From assembly GCA_963790075.1 (NCBI GenBank), contig CAWBNG010000004.1:434001-498000 (forward strand): a DNA stretch of 64,000 nt. The letters run 5' to 3'. The position numbers and the translations under genes are program-made. The notes under the pieces were generated by a model. It saw nothing but the letters and a program-made list of their open reading frames with translations, ran no database searches and had not been told where the DNA came from. This DNA is from CAYOUV01 sp963790075 (GTDB taxonomy: Bacteria; Chloroflexota; Anaerolineae; Anaerolineales; Villigracilaceae). Positions 8,753-16,198 of the stretch are shown here, in pieces. Position 1 is the first letter of the stretch. Each line of letters opens with the position of its first letter.

Positions 8753-9490
8753 TCAAAGACATCGAAAGGAATTAAAATCTGGCACCCCCCCCGACGGGCT
8801 CACTGTTTTGCGAAGGTATTCCAGTGCTGGGGTGTTTCTCGGTTTGACATGAAGGGCTAAATATGCACTTGCTGAGGGGCTGTGCCCAACGGATCCATTG
8901 GTTTCCTGCAAATTTTCAATATCCAGGATTTGATGCCCATCGGATCCTGCCATCTCAGATGAAAAAGCAGCGGTCATATTGCGGTTAATAACTCTCCCTT
9001 GGAGCAAACTTAACTTGATTTGTCGTCTCTGAGCGAGCTGCCCCAGGATTTGCTCTCCTCGTTGTGTGATTAGTCCAAGCCTTTCGGCTTCTGCCACCAA
9101 AGTCGGGACGATCATCTCGAAGCCGACAGTTCCCCCATTGAGATCAGCTAGCAAACCCTCATCGGCTCCATCGGTAATTTTTTCCAGCGCGATCAGACCT
9201 CGCTCGATTTTCTTTTTGTCTTGTGTACGGCGACCGCGGTAGGTCAGGGCGATCATGGCAGCCAGCGTGCTGATAACCCGGTCGTGATAGTAGAAAGGCT
9301 CCTTGGCTCCCCAGGAGCCGTCCTCCAGTTGATTGTCGGCTAACCAGGCCAGCGCACGGCTGCTCAATTCCCAATCGATTTCGCCCAGGCGCGCAACCCA
9401 GGCTGTGTCGTAAGCCAGGCTGGACATAGTCCCCGGTCCGACGCGTTTGAGCAGGTCGATTACCTCTGTATCAGTAGAAATTGGAGTCAC
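8753..9490 (-). CDS. Class II diterpene cyclase, N-terminal part (Rv3377c-like), truncated by frameshift
   Basis: This is the N-terminal half of the cyclase. It has the diterpene-synthase hallmark SLAYDTAWVA near residue 25, a QxxDGSWG-type repeat (QLEDGSWGAKEPF), and LQETNGSVGHSPSASAY, all matching Rv3377c as I recall it. The start chosen is GTG at 9490, which overlaps the upstream stop as GTGA; a GTG at 9523 is possible but would overlap 37 nt. The frame ends early at 8753 because of one extra base near 8774-8777. The product would cyclise geranylgeranyl diphosphate to a bicyclic diphosphate for the synthase encoded just upstream. Confidence 0.88.
   Translation of the reverse strand: MTPISTDTEVIDLLKRVGPGTMSSLAYDTAWVARLGEIDWELSSRALAWLADNQLEDGSWGAKEPFYYHDRVISTLAAMIALTYRGRRTQDKKKIERGLIALEKITDGADEGLLADLNGGTVGFEMIVPTLVAEAERLGLITQRGEQILGQLAQRRQIKLSLLQGRVINRNMTAAFSSEMAGSDGHQILDIENLQETNGSVGHSPSASAYLALHVKPRNTPALEYLRKTVSPSGGVPDFNSFRCL
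8774..8778 (-). other. Frameshift site in the diterpene cyclase gene
   Basis: The two halves join if one A is removed from the run of four A at 8774-8777 (T on the coding strand). The corrected reading is GGVPDLIPFDVFEKSWVL, a continuous family-like stretch. Removing a G from the G8 run at 8785-8792 would restore frame but gives a poorer GGCQIL. Either a real inactivating mutation or an assembly error is possible. Confidence 0.8.
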
Positions 9491-10401
9491 GACAACTGTC
9501 CCTGGTCCGTATTTGGAATCCACACACCAGACTTCAACTCACCGGTTCCCAGAATTACATCCTGGTTCGCGTGGTAAAAAACCCGCAACGCTTCAACCTC
9601 TTCCGGGGACATTTCTGTGTATTCCGGCTCGGGATGACGCCGGGTGTACAGGTGGTCGAATAAAATTTTTCGCAACTGGCCTGCGGTCAAATATGGCGAA
9701 GGGGCAACGGTGAAATACAGATCTTCCGCACCGGTGTTTAACAAGGGGTAGTCAAAGACGCTCAGCCTGTCGAAGCCGATGAACAGGCTGACGGGGGGGA
9801 TGGCTTCGCCGTAATATTCTTCCACTAGTGCGGCTTTCTGAGGGGTATGGCCGAACTGTTTGAAATAATCGACCGCCAGTTCAGCGATCCTGTCGGTGGC
9901 ATCCTGCGCGAAAACACCATAGAACAAGCGAAAGCGTTGGTGTTCTTTCGTTCGTTCTGTTGCTTGATCGAACAATTCGGAGAGGTATGCCAGCGGTGTT
10001 CCGCGCAGGGATTCGCGATGCGCGCCATAGAAACGCACCCTGACTTGATATTCGTCATAAAAATCCAGGAAGAGCGGGTCGCTGGCCAGGCGTGCCAGCC
10101 CGCCCGCGCCGATGCGCTGGACGTACTCGTCGCCACGCAGCAGCAAATCCGGCCCAAAGACCGGCGTCAGTAAAGTATCGATGCCGTGATCGAAAAACAG
10201 CTTATACAGGCCGATATGGTTTTGGCTGGCGATATCCATGTAAGCTGCGATCGGGTCGTCCCCGACCTCGTCTGCGTGTTCGAGTAGGAACCAGCGCCGC
10301 GTGCCATTGATTGGGAAGACGCATACTTTCGGGCCGCTCGCTTTTACGATCGTAGCAATTTCTTGAGTGGTAAGTTGCGAGAATTCTTTAATGTTAATCA
10401 T
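9487..10401 (-). CDS. Rv3378c-like diterpene synthase / prenyl transferase (cis-prenyltransferase fold)
   Basis: 304 aa homologue of M. tuberculosis Rv3378c (tuberculosinol synthase / tuberculosinyl-adenosine transferase, 296 aa), recognised from memory. Shared blocks are GPKVCVFPINGTRRWF, DHGIDTLLTPVF, LFIGFDRLSVFDYPLL, YFTVAPSPYLT and LRKILFDHLYTRRHPEPEY. The family removes diphosphate from the cyclase product and adds water or a nucleoside. Tyr54 aligns with catalytic Tyr51, but the P-loop Asp (Asp34 in Rv3378c) is Asn32 here. The ATG at 10401 overlaps the previous stop (ATGA); a GTG at 10413 is the alternative. It lies directly upstream of the cyclase, as a pathway pair. Confidence 0.92.
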   Translation of the reverse strand: MINIKEFSQLTTQEIATIVKASGPKVCVFPINGTRRWFLLEHADEVGDDPIAAYMDIASQNHIGLYKLFFDHGIDTLLTPVFGPDLLLRGDEYVQRIGAGGLARLASDPLFLDFYDEYQVRVRFYGAHRESLRGTPLAYLSELFDQATERTKEHQRFRLFYGVFAQDATDRIAELAVDYFKQFGHTPQKAALVEEYYGEAIPPVSLFIGFDRLSVFDYPLLNTGAEDLYFTVAPSPYLTAGQLRKILFDHLYTRRHPEPEYTEMSPEEVEALRVFYHANQDVILGTGELKSGVWIPNTDQGQLS

Positions 10402-10985
10402 CTTTTCATCCACGGTCTGGGCAAGAATTGGGAGGTCCGATCCATATATGCTACATAATCAGGCAGGGTTACGCTTAACAATTCCTCCTCCTGAAGCGCT
10501 GCATGATAAAAATCCCAGAAAATATAAATTGCAATGGCTAGTGTAGTCCAAGCCGGATTGATGAGAAATATCCCGAATACAAAAACAAAGAAGGATGTAA
10601 TAATGGGGTGGCGCACTATTGCATAGGGGCCGGTATCGATGATGTGATGGTCGGATTGGACTTCGATTCGCTCGGTATAGTATTTTTTTAAATTAACGCG
10701 AGCCCAGATATGAAAAGTAAAGGACGCAATCACGCATAAAAGCCCCATGACCTGAATTGCGATCCCCCAGGGTGATATAACTCGCCAGCTAAGTTGTGGC
10801 AATAATATCGGCTGGAGGATGATGATTAATCCAAGTAACATGGTGAATAGTGTGTAATCCCAAGCCCATCCTTTCTGATTGTCCGTGCGTGCAGGATCGA
10901 AGTGCTGCATAAAATAAAAATCCATACCATAAAAAAGAGCTACGATCAAGAATAAGATAAAAGATACAGGGTAGCCGGTGATCAT
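10398..10985 (-). CDS. Integral-membrane isoprenylcysteine-type methyltransferase
   Basis: 195 aa membrane protein with four to five hydrophobic segments and the ICMT/PEMT-family SAM-binding C-terminus: the conserved DTGPYAIVRHPIITSFFV segment near residues 130-150 and an EEELL motif near 170. This family methylates isoprenoid carboxylates, lipids or small hydrophobic acceptors at the membrane. Its position between the acyltransferase-like gene and the diterpene synthase gene, with 4-nt overlaps, suggests O-methylation of the diterpenoid. Herpetosiphon aurantiacus is reported, from memory, to have a kolavelool cluster that includes a methyltransferase. Substrate is inferred only. Confidence 0.85.
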   Translation of the reverse strand: MITGYPVSFILFLIVALFYGMDFYFMQHFDPARTDNQKGWAWDYTLFTMLLGLIIILQPILLPQLSWRVISPWGIAIQVMGLLCVIASFTFHIWARVNLKKYYTERIEVQSDHHIIDTGPYAIVRHPIITSFFVFVFGIFLINPAWTTLAIAIYIFWDFYHAALQEEELLSVTLPDYVAYMDRTSQFLPRPWMKR

Positions 10986-12049
10986 ACTGATCCAATCAGG
11001 CGATTAGCCAATCTCCGGATGAGTGTGTTGCTGGATGTGAACATGCTATTGTTATTTGTCTCCATGCTAAATCCCAAACGACTTTTTACATCGTAAGCGC
11101 CGCTACCCAGGTGGATACGCCGTACTTTTTCTTCAAATGCGATCTGGAGGGTGGCATATATGAGTAAGAAGTATACATTGGGGATGTCTTCCGCCAATCC
11201 GAGTGCGGTTGCATATTGCACTTTCTCGTCGCGCAGTAACAAGCCGCAGCCGACCAGGCGTTGCTCCTGATGCACCTCCAGCCAGGTGCTGTTCACCATG
11301 TGCATGTGCTCCAGCATACCCCGAAACCACGGGTTGGGAGCGGACTGATGTCTAACCTCCACGCCGTGGATCAGGCTCAGGGCAGTCTCCATATCAGAGA
11401 CGGCTTCAGGACGGGTCAATACCAATCCTGTTTCTTTCGCCAGGCGCAAACTGCGTTTGTAATGTTGTCGATCCTTTTTGTTGCCGGATTCCAGGTAAGC
11501 CCCGAAATCATCCCAGGTTACATCCATCCAGGTTCCGGGATCAGAGACTTTCATGGATTGGAATTCCCGCGGCCAATCCGGCCATCCGATCTGGGTGGTT
11601 TCGATGAAGTCGAAGATCAGGAAGGAACCTGATTCACGTTGAAGCTCTTGCTGCGCAGATTGAGCGATTAATTCCAGGCAGGCGCCTCTCAGCGGCGCTT
11701 CAGGCAGAATCAGCCCGGAATTGTTCGCCAATGGCGAGCGGCAGATCAGCAGCGGCCAGCGGCGCTGGAACGATTCGAGGGCTTTCCGCAGGGGTAAAAA
11801 AGGGATGGGCAGGGGTTCGTTGGAAATCCACCAAAAAGCGGCTCGGGCAATTGGTTTTCCGTCACGGCGCAGCATTAGATAGTGCGGCAGATCGCCGGAT
11901 TCGGTTAAAACCTTTTCCCCATAGGCATACCATTGGTAACTCTGGAACGGCTGCCCGTCGCTCAATGCGTCCCATTCCTGGGAGTTGAATTCAGCCAGCC
12001 GATTGGTAATTTGGAGATCGATTGCCGCCTTTGCCATGCACTCCACCAC
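10982..12049 (-). CDS. GNAT-fold FemAB/BioF2-like acyltransferase
   Basis: 355 aa protein resembling the Acetyltransf_6 (BioF2/CelD) group: an N-terminal SYQWYAYGEKVL segment, a central NKKDRQHYKRSLRLAKETG basic helix, and a C-terminal GNAT core with LGSGAYDVKSRLGF. FemAB-like enzymes transfer acyl or aminoacyl groups to lipid-linked or cell-envelope acceptors. It is the first gene of the diterpene operon and overlaps the methyltransferase gene by 4 nt. GTG at 12049 and ATG at 12037 are both possible starts. A role in decorating the diterpenoid or anchoring it to the envelope is a guess from context. Confidence 0.75.
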   Translation of the reverse strand: MVECMAKAAIDLQITNRLAEFNSQEWDALSDGQPFQSYQWYAYGEKVLTESGDLPHYLMLRRDGKPIARAAFWWISNEPLPIPFLPLRKALESFQRRWPLLICRSPLANNSGLILPEAPLRGACLELIAQSAQQELQRESGSFLIFDFIETTQIGWPDWPREFQSMKVSDPGTWMDVTWDDFGAYLESGNKKDRQHYKRSLRLAKETGLVLTRPEAVSDMETALSLIHGVEVRHQSAPNPWFRGMLEHMHMVNSTWLEVHQEQRLVGCGLLLRDEKVQYATALGLAEDIPNVYFLLIYATLQIAFEEKVRRIHLGSGAYDVKSRLGFSMETNNNSMFTSSNTLIRRLANRLIGSV

Positions 12050-12088
12050 TCGATCAGGTATGTTGTTGTACGAACTTGTACCCCTTCT

Positions 12089-12117
12089 ATTATATCGTCA
12101 GTTGGAAGATTGGAAAA
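12089..12117 (-). promoter_or_regulatory. Probable promoter of the diterpene operon
   Basis: A perfect minus-strand -10 TATAAT lies at 12094-12089, with a weak TTTTCC at 12117-12112 in the -35 position (17-bp spacer). It sits about 40-50 nt upstream of the first gene, in the divergent gap. Confidence 0.5.
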
Positions 12118-12178
12118 TTTTCAATTAGCGTTCCGCTTCCGGCTTATCTCAGGTGTATAGCAAAGTCAGTCTCTCGAC

Positions 12179-12184
12179 TATAAT
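12179..12184 (+). promoter_or_regulatory. Probable -10 element for the aldolase operon
   Basis: A perfect TATAAT lies 46 nt upstream of the aldolase start. No good -35 element is seen, so activation or a non-consensus -35 is possible. Confidence 0.45.
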
Positions 12185-12230
12185 CGTGAGCGTTGATGAT
12201 TTGATCGTTTTTAAAGGACGAGGCGAACAG

Positions 12231-12908
12231 ATGACAGAATTCGATTCGATCAGGCAGCTGGTCGTGGACGCCTGCCGGGAATTGGTGGCAAGCGGTTACT
12301 TAAGTGGGACCGGAGGGAACGTTTCTGCACGGGTAGGTGATGGCCAAGCCTTTGCCATCACCCCCTCCGATTTCGACTATATGGAAATGCGCTCACAGGA
12401 TATCTGTGTGTTGGATTTTGACTTGCAGTTGCTGGAAGGCGAGCGAAAACCGTCGGTGGAAAGCGGCATGCATGCCGGCATCTATCAGGCGCGCGCGGAT
12501 GTCAACGCTGTTGTGCATACGCACCAGGTGTATGCCAGTGCACTGGCCCTGATCAACGCGCCCATCCCGGCTTTGTTCGACGAGCAGGTACTCTTTCTGG
12601 GTCGCTCAGTGGATATCATCCCCTACGCGCCTTCGGGCACGAATGCATTAAAGGACAATGTCGTCCGGGCCAGCCGGAACCACCATAATGCTTATATCAT
12701 CCAGAACCATGGGGCGCTGTGTTTTGGACCTGACATGCGCCGTGCTATCCATAACACCAAGGTACTAGATAAATGCTCGCTGGCGTATTTGCTGGCGTTG
12801 TGTACTGATAGAGAAACCTCCACCATCCCGGTAGAAATTCGGGAGATGATGTTTGCCAGGCTGCGCGAAGACCAGAAGAAGCTGGAACAGGATGGTGGAA
12901 ATGCCTGA
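12231..12908 (+). CDS. Class II aldolase/adducin family protein
   Basis: 225 aa, starting at the ATG at 12231 with GAGG 7 nt upstream; the frame is open further upstream to 12153 but that part contains the promoter. Family features include SGTGGNVSARVGDGQAF near residues 25-40 (phosphate loop), the zinc-binding HTH in AVVHTHQVYASAL, a further IIQNHGALCFG histidine, and Glu in KPSVESGMHAGIY. Such enzymes act on fuculose-, ribulose- or rhamnulose-phosphates or decarboxylate related acids. It overlaps the dehydrogenase gene that follows; the pair suggests a small sugar-acid or hydroxyacid pathway. Substrate unknown. Confidence 0.9.
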   Translation: MTEFDSIRQLVVDACRELVASGYLSGTGGNVSARVGDGQAFAITPSDFDYMEMRSQDICVLDFDLQLLEGERKPSVESGMHAGIYQARADVNAVVHTHQVYASALALINAPIPALFDEQVLFLGRSVDIIPYAPSGTNALKDNVVRASRNHHNAYIIQNHGALCFGPDMRRAIHNTKVLDKCSLAYLLALCTDRETSTIPVEIREMMFARLREDQKKLEQDGGNA

Positions 12909-13812
12909 GCTGCTGGTTCTTTCCAAACACGCTGACGAATACTGCGCGTTATTGCAAACTGTGCACCTGCCGCAATTGGACATTGTGACCGCGCCCTCCC
13001 CAAAGGCGGAGATCGTCTTTGGCGAACCTGACCTGATCTGCGAGGCGCTTGATTTGCTTCCAGCCCTGGTCTGGGTTCAGTCCACCTGGGCGGGAGTCGA
13101 ACCCCTGCTAAATCCCAACCTGCGCCGCGATTACATCCTGACAAATGCTCGCGGCGTCTTTGGCCCCCTGATGTCTGAATTCGTCTTTGGTTACCTGCTA
13201 CTACAGGAACGGAAAATCTTGCAGCGCCTGGATGCCCAGCGTCAACACTGCTGGGACCCAACATTAACCGGGACCCTACGTGGCAAGACCCTCGGTTTGC
13301 TCGGGGTTGGCTCGATTGGCGCGCACCTGGCATCCACTGCCAAGCACTTCGGCTTGCAGGTGCGCGGATTCACGCGCAGCAGTGAGAATTGCGCTGACGT
13401 GGATACCTATTTTCACGCTAACTTGCCTGCCTTCGCCTCTGGTTTGGATTATCTCGTCAGCCTGCTGCCCAATACTGCCGACACAAAACAAATCATCGAC
13501 GCTGACCTGTTGCATGCGCTGCCAGCGCATGCAATCCTGATCAACGCGGGACGTGGCTCTGCCGTGAACGAGCTGGCGCTGGTCGCGGCACTCGAAGCGG
13601 GCAAACTTGCATTGGCCGTGTTGGACGTATTCGAACAGGAACCGCTTCCAACCGAGCATATCTTCTGGCGTACCAAGAATTTACTGATTACCAGTCACAC
13701 GGCTGCTCCTAGTTTCCCAACGGACATCTTCAGGTTGTTTATTGAGAACTATCATTTGTACGTGGACCATAAACCACTCCTGTATCGGGTCGATTTCGAG
13801 CGTGGTTACTAG
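12901..13812 (+). CDS. D-isomer-specific 2-hydroxyacid dehydrogenase (GhrA-like)
   Basis: 303 aa NAD(P)-dependent dehydrogenase. The Rossmann motif is GLLGVGSIGAHLA near residue 140, the catalytic Arg is in NAGRGSAVNE, the Glu in LDVFEQEPLP and the His in SHTAAPS. Overall it resembles glyoxylate/hydroxypyruvate reductase A. The start at 12901 overlaps the aldolase gene by 8 nt; an in-frame ATG at 12892 is equally possible. It likely reduces or oxidises a 2-oxo/2-hydroxy acid linked to the aldolase step. A textbook terminator follows. Confidence 0.9.
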   Translation: MPELLVLSKHADEYCALLQTVHLPQLDIVTAPSPKAEIVFGEPDLICEALDLLPALVWVQSTWAGVEPLLNPNLRRDYILTNARGVFGPLMSEFVFGYLLLQERKILQRLDAQRQHCWDPTLTGTLRGKTLGLLGVGSIGAHLASTAKHFGLQVRGFTRSSENCADVDTYFHANLPAFASGLDYLVSLLPNTADTKQIIDADLLHALPAHAILINAGRGSAVNELALVAALEAGKLALAVLDVFEQEPLPTEHIFWRTKNLLITSHTAAPSFPTDIFRLFIENYHLYVDHKPLLYRVDFERGY

Positions 13813-13821
13813 GGCAGTCGG

Positions 13822-13849
13822 TCCCCGGGAAACCGGGGATTTTGTTTTT
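13822..13849 (+). terminator. Intrinsic terminator after the dehydrogenase gene
   Basis: A 7-bp GC stem (13822-13828 with 13833-13839) is capped by a GAAA tetraloop and followed by TTTTGTTTTT. It starts 10 nt after the stop codon. Confidence 0.92.
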
Positions 13850-14006
13850 ACGACCTCACGCTCGCAGGAGAAAAATTTTCATGGGCTCATCATTGCTCGG
13901 AAATAAAATATCTACACTTTGCCCATAAATCTGCACATCTTCTTCACAAATGACAGCTATGCTTGCCCGTGAATATTGCTTGCAAGCACTCATAAGGAGA
14001 CTCTGC

Positions 14007-15500
14007 ATGAAAATCAATCTGAAAAAGATTAGCAAAAAATGGTGGATCATCGGCGGCGTGGTCTTATTGCTGCTGATCGTGGTAGTCTTCGTGCGCTCTC
14101 GTTCCTCGGCCTCGACCAGCACTGCCACGTTGCAGACTGTCAAAGCGGAAACCGGTACGCTTTCCCAAACGATTGGGGCGACCGGCACAGTTCGAGCCAG
14201 CCAATCTGCGGTGCTGACTTGGGGCACCAGCGGAAATATTGCCTCTGTCAATGCCCATATCGGAGATACCGTTAGCGCCGATCAGGTTCTGGCTGCGCTC
14301 GATCCGGCTTCGGTACCCCAGAGTGTCATTCTGGCAGCTTCGGACCTGGTCAGCGCCCAGCAGGAATTGCAGCAGGCCAAAGAATCAGACTTGGGCCGCG
14401 CCCAGGCTGAACAAGCCGTGGTGACCGCGCAGCAGGCTGTCGATGACGCGCAGAAGAAGTTTGATAGTCTCAATTACCCGCGTGCGTCGGATGCGATCAT
14501 CCAAAATACCGAAGCCCAGATTCAGTTGGCACAACGGCAATTGGCTAAGGCATCCGATAGCTATCATAGTGTTGTAAGGATGCAGGATAAGAACCCACTA
14601 AAGGCGCAAGCGCTGTTAGATATGACCAATGCCCAGATCAAGCTTAATAACCTGATCGCCAACTATAACTGGTATACCGGCCAGCCATCTTCACTCGATT
14701 ACGCCAATGCCAAGGCGGCGCTGGACATTGCCAAAGCGCAGCTGCTGGACGCGCAGCAAACCTTGGACAAATATCAGAATGGACCCAATCCGGATGACGT
14801 GGCCGCAGCCCAGGCCAAGGTGAATGCGGCGCAAGCCACTTTGAATCAGGCTAAGATTATTGCTCCTTTCACCGGCATGGTGACTGGGGCGGATGCCCAG
14901 GTGGGAGATATAGTCACTTCTGGCACGTCCGCTTTCCGCCTGGATAATATGTCCCATTTGTTGATCGATTTGCAGGTCTCCGAAGTGGATATCAACAATA
15001 TCAAGGTCGGCCAGCCGGTTACCGTGCAGTTCGATGCCATTCAGGGCAAGACCTATGATGGCAAGCTTACTAAAGTGAATCTAGCCGGCGATGTGTCCTC
15101 GAATGCGGTCAATTTCACTGTAACCGCAGAGTTGACAAGTGCTGATTTAATGGTCAAGCCGGGCATGACAGCCGTGGTTACGATCATGATCAACCAAAAA
15201 GAGAATGCCCTGATTGTGCCGAATACGGCCATCCATGAGCTCAATAACAATAAAGTAGTATACGTGGAGAGCTCGGGAAGTGGGGTCAGGCCGGTTCAGA
15301 TCGAGGTGGGCATGGTCACCGACACGGCTAGTGAAGTGACTAGCGGAAACCTTAAGGCCGGGGATATCCTTGTCCTGAATCCGACTTCCCTATCAAGCAG
15401 CAGCAGCAGTAGCGGCTTCAGTCTCTTCAGGATCTTCGGCGGTGGCGGCGGTGGCGCTGGCGGCGGATTCCGCGGCGGACCCAGGCCGGGCGGCGGTTAG
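14007..15500 (+). CDS. MacA-like periplasmic adaptor (HlyD/RND membrane fusion family)
   Basis: 497 aa; the start at 14007 is fixed by AAGGAG at 13993-13998. It has an N-terminal membrane anchor (residues about 11-30), a lipoyl-like first half beginning GATGTVRASQSAVLTWG, a long Gln/Ala-rich coiled coil (about 110-270), the second lipoyl half with IIAPFTGMVTGADAQVGD, and a beta-barrel domain. A Ser run and a Gly-rich tail close the protein. It should link the MacB-type ABC exporter encoded next to the cell envelope. In a single-membrane organism it would work without TolC. Confidence 0.9.
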   Translation: MKINLKKISKKWWIIGGVVLLLLIVVVFVRSRSSASTSTATLQTVKAETGTLSQTIGATGTVRASQSAVLTWGTSGNIASVNAHIGDTVSADQVLAALDPASVPQSVILAASDLVSAQQELQQAKESDLGRAQAEQAVVTAQQAVDDAQKKFDSLNYPRASDAIIQNTEAQIQLAQRQLAKASDSYHSVVRMQDKNPLKAQALLDMTNAQIKLNNLIANYNWYTGQPSSLDYANAKAALDIAKAQLLDAQQTLDKYQNGPNPDDVAAAQAKVNAAQATLNQAKIIAPFTGMVTGADAQVGDIVTSGTSAFRLDNMSHLLIDLQVSEVDINNIKVGQPVTVQFDAIQGKTYDGKLTKVNLAGDVSSNAVNFTVTAELTSADLMVKPGMTAVVTIMINQKENALIVPNTAIHELNNNKVVYVESSGSGVRPVQIEVGMVTDTASEVTSGNLKAGDILVLNPTSLSSSSSSSGFSLFRIFGGGGGGAGGGFRGGPRPGGG

Positions 15501-15514
15501 GATCGAAGGTAAAT

Positions 15515-16198
15515 ATGAGCGAATCAGTCATTGAAGCGAAGGACCTGACCAAGGTCTACCAGATGGGTGATGTAGAAGTGCGCGCCTTGCGCGGCCTGTC
15601 TATGCAGGTTAAACGCGGGGAAGTGGTGGCCGTCATGGGGCCGTCGGGATCCGGCAAGTCCACCCTGATGAACATCATCGGCTGTCTGGACCGTCCCACC
15701 TCGGGCGATTACACCCTGGACGGCGAACGGGTCGCCGGCCTGGACGATGACCAGCTGGCAAATATCCGCAACCGCAAGATCGGGTTCGTCTTCCAGTCCT
15801 TCAACCTGCTTTCTCGTACTTCAGCGCTCTCCAACGTGGAACTTCCCTTGCGCTATGCCGGGTTGCAGGACCATCGCCAGGAGCGGGCGGAAGAAGCGCT
15901 GGAGGCGGTTGGCTTGGGAGACCGCATGCACCACAAACCGACCGAGTTGTCCGGTGGTCAACAGCAGCGCGTGGCGATTGCCCGGGCGCTGGTTAATGAT
16001 CCGGCTATCATCCTGGCTGACGAACCGACTGGCAACCTGGATTCGAAGGCCGGGCAGGAGATTTTGGATTTGCTGCTTGATTTGAACCGCGAGCGCGGTA
16101 CCACTTTGGTAATTGTCACGCACGATCCGCGCATTGCCGACCAGACTCAGCGGATGATTCACGTTCGCGATGGTGTGGTGGACGGGAGATCAAAATGA
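15515..16198 (+). CDS. MacB/LolD-type ABC exporter ATPase
   Basis: 227 aa ATPase. Walker A is GPSGSGKSTLMN, the Q-loop is FVFQSFNLL, the signature is LSGGQQQRVAIA, Walker B is IILADEPTGNLD and the H-loop is VTHDPRI. It starts 14 nt after the adaptor gene and overlaps the permease by 4 nt. It forms an exporter or mechanotransmission complex with the FtsX-type permease and MacA-like adaptor. Cargo is unknown. Confidence 0.95.
   Translation: MSESVIEAKDLTKVYQMGDVEVRALRGLSMQVKRGEVVAVMGPSGSGKSTLMNIIGCLDRPTSGDYTLDGERVAGLDDDQLANIRNRKIGFVFQSFNLLSRTSALSNVELPLRYAGLQDHRQERAEEALEAVGLGDRMHHKPTELSGGQQQRVAIARALVNDPAIILADEPTGNLDSKAGQEILDLLLDLNRERGTTLVIVTHDPRIADQTQRMIHVRDGVVDGRSK

Noticed and set aside
8785..8792. 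G8 homopolymer as the cyclase frameshift site
   Set aside because: Correcting here gives GGCQIL, whereas correction in the A4 run at 8774-8777 gives the more family-like GGVPDLIPFDVFE.
13881..13928. 15-codon leader peptide after AGGAG, upstream of the MacA-like gene
   Set aside because: Spacing is long, no attenuator structure follows, and the composition shows no regulatory codon run.
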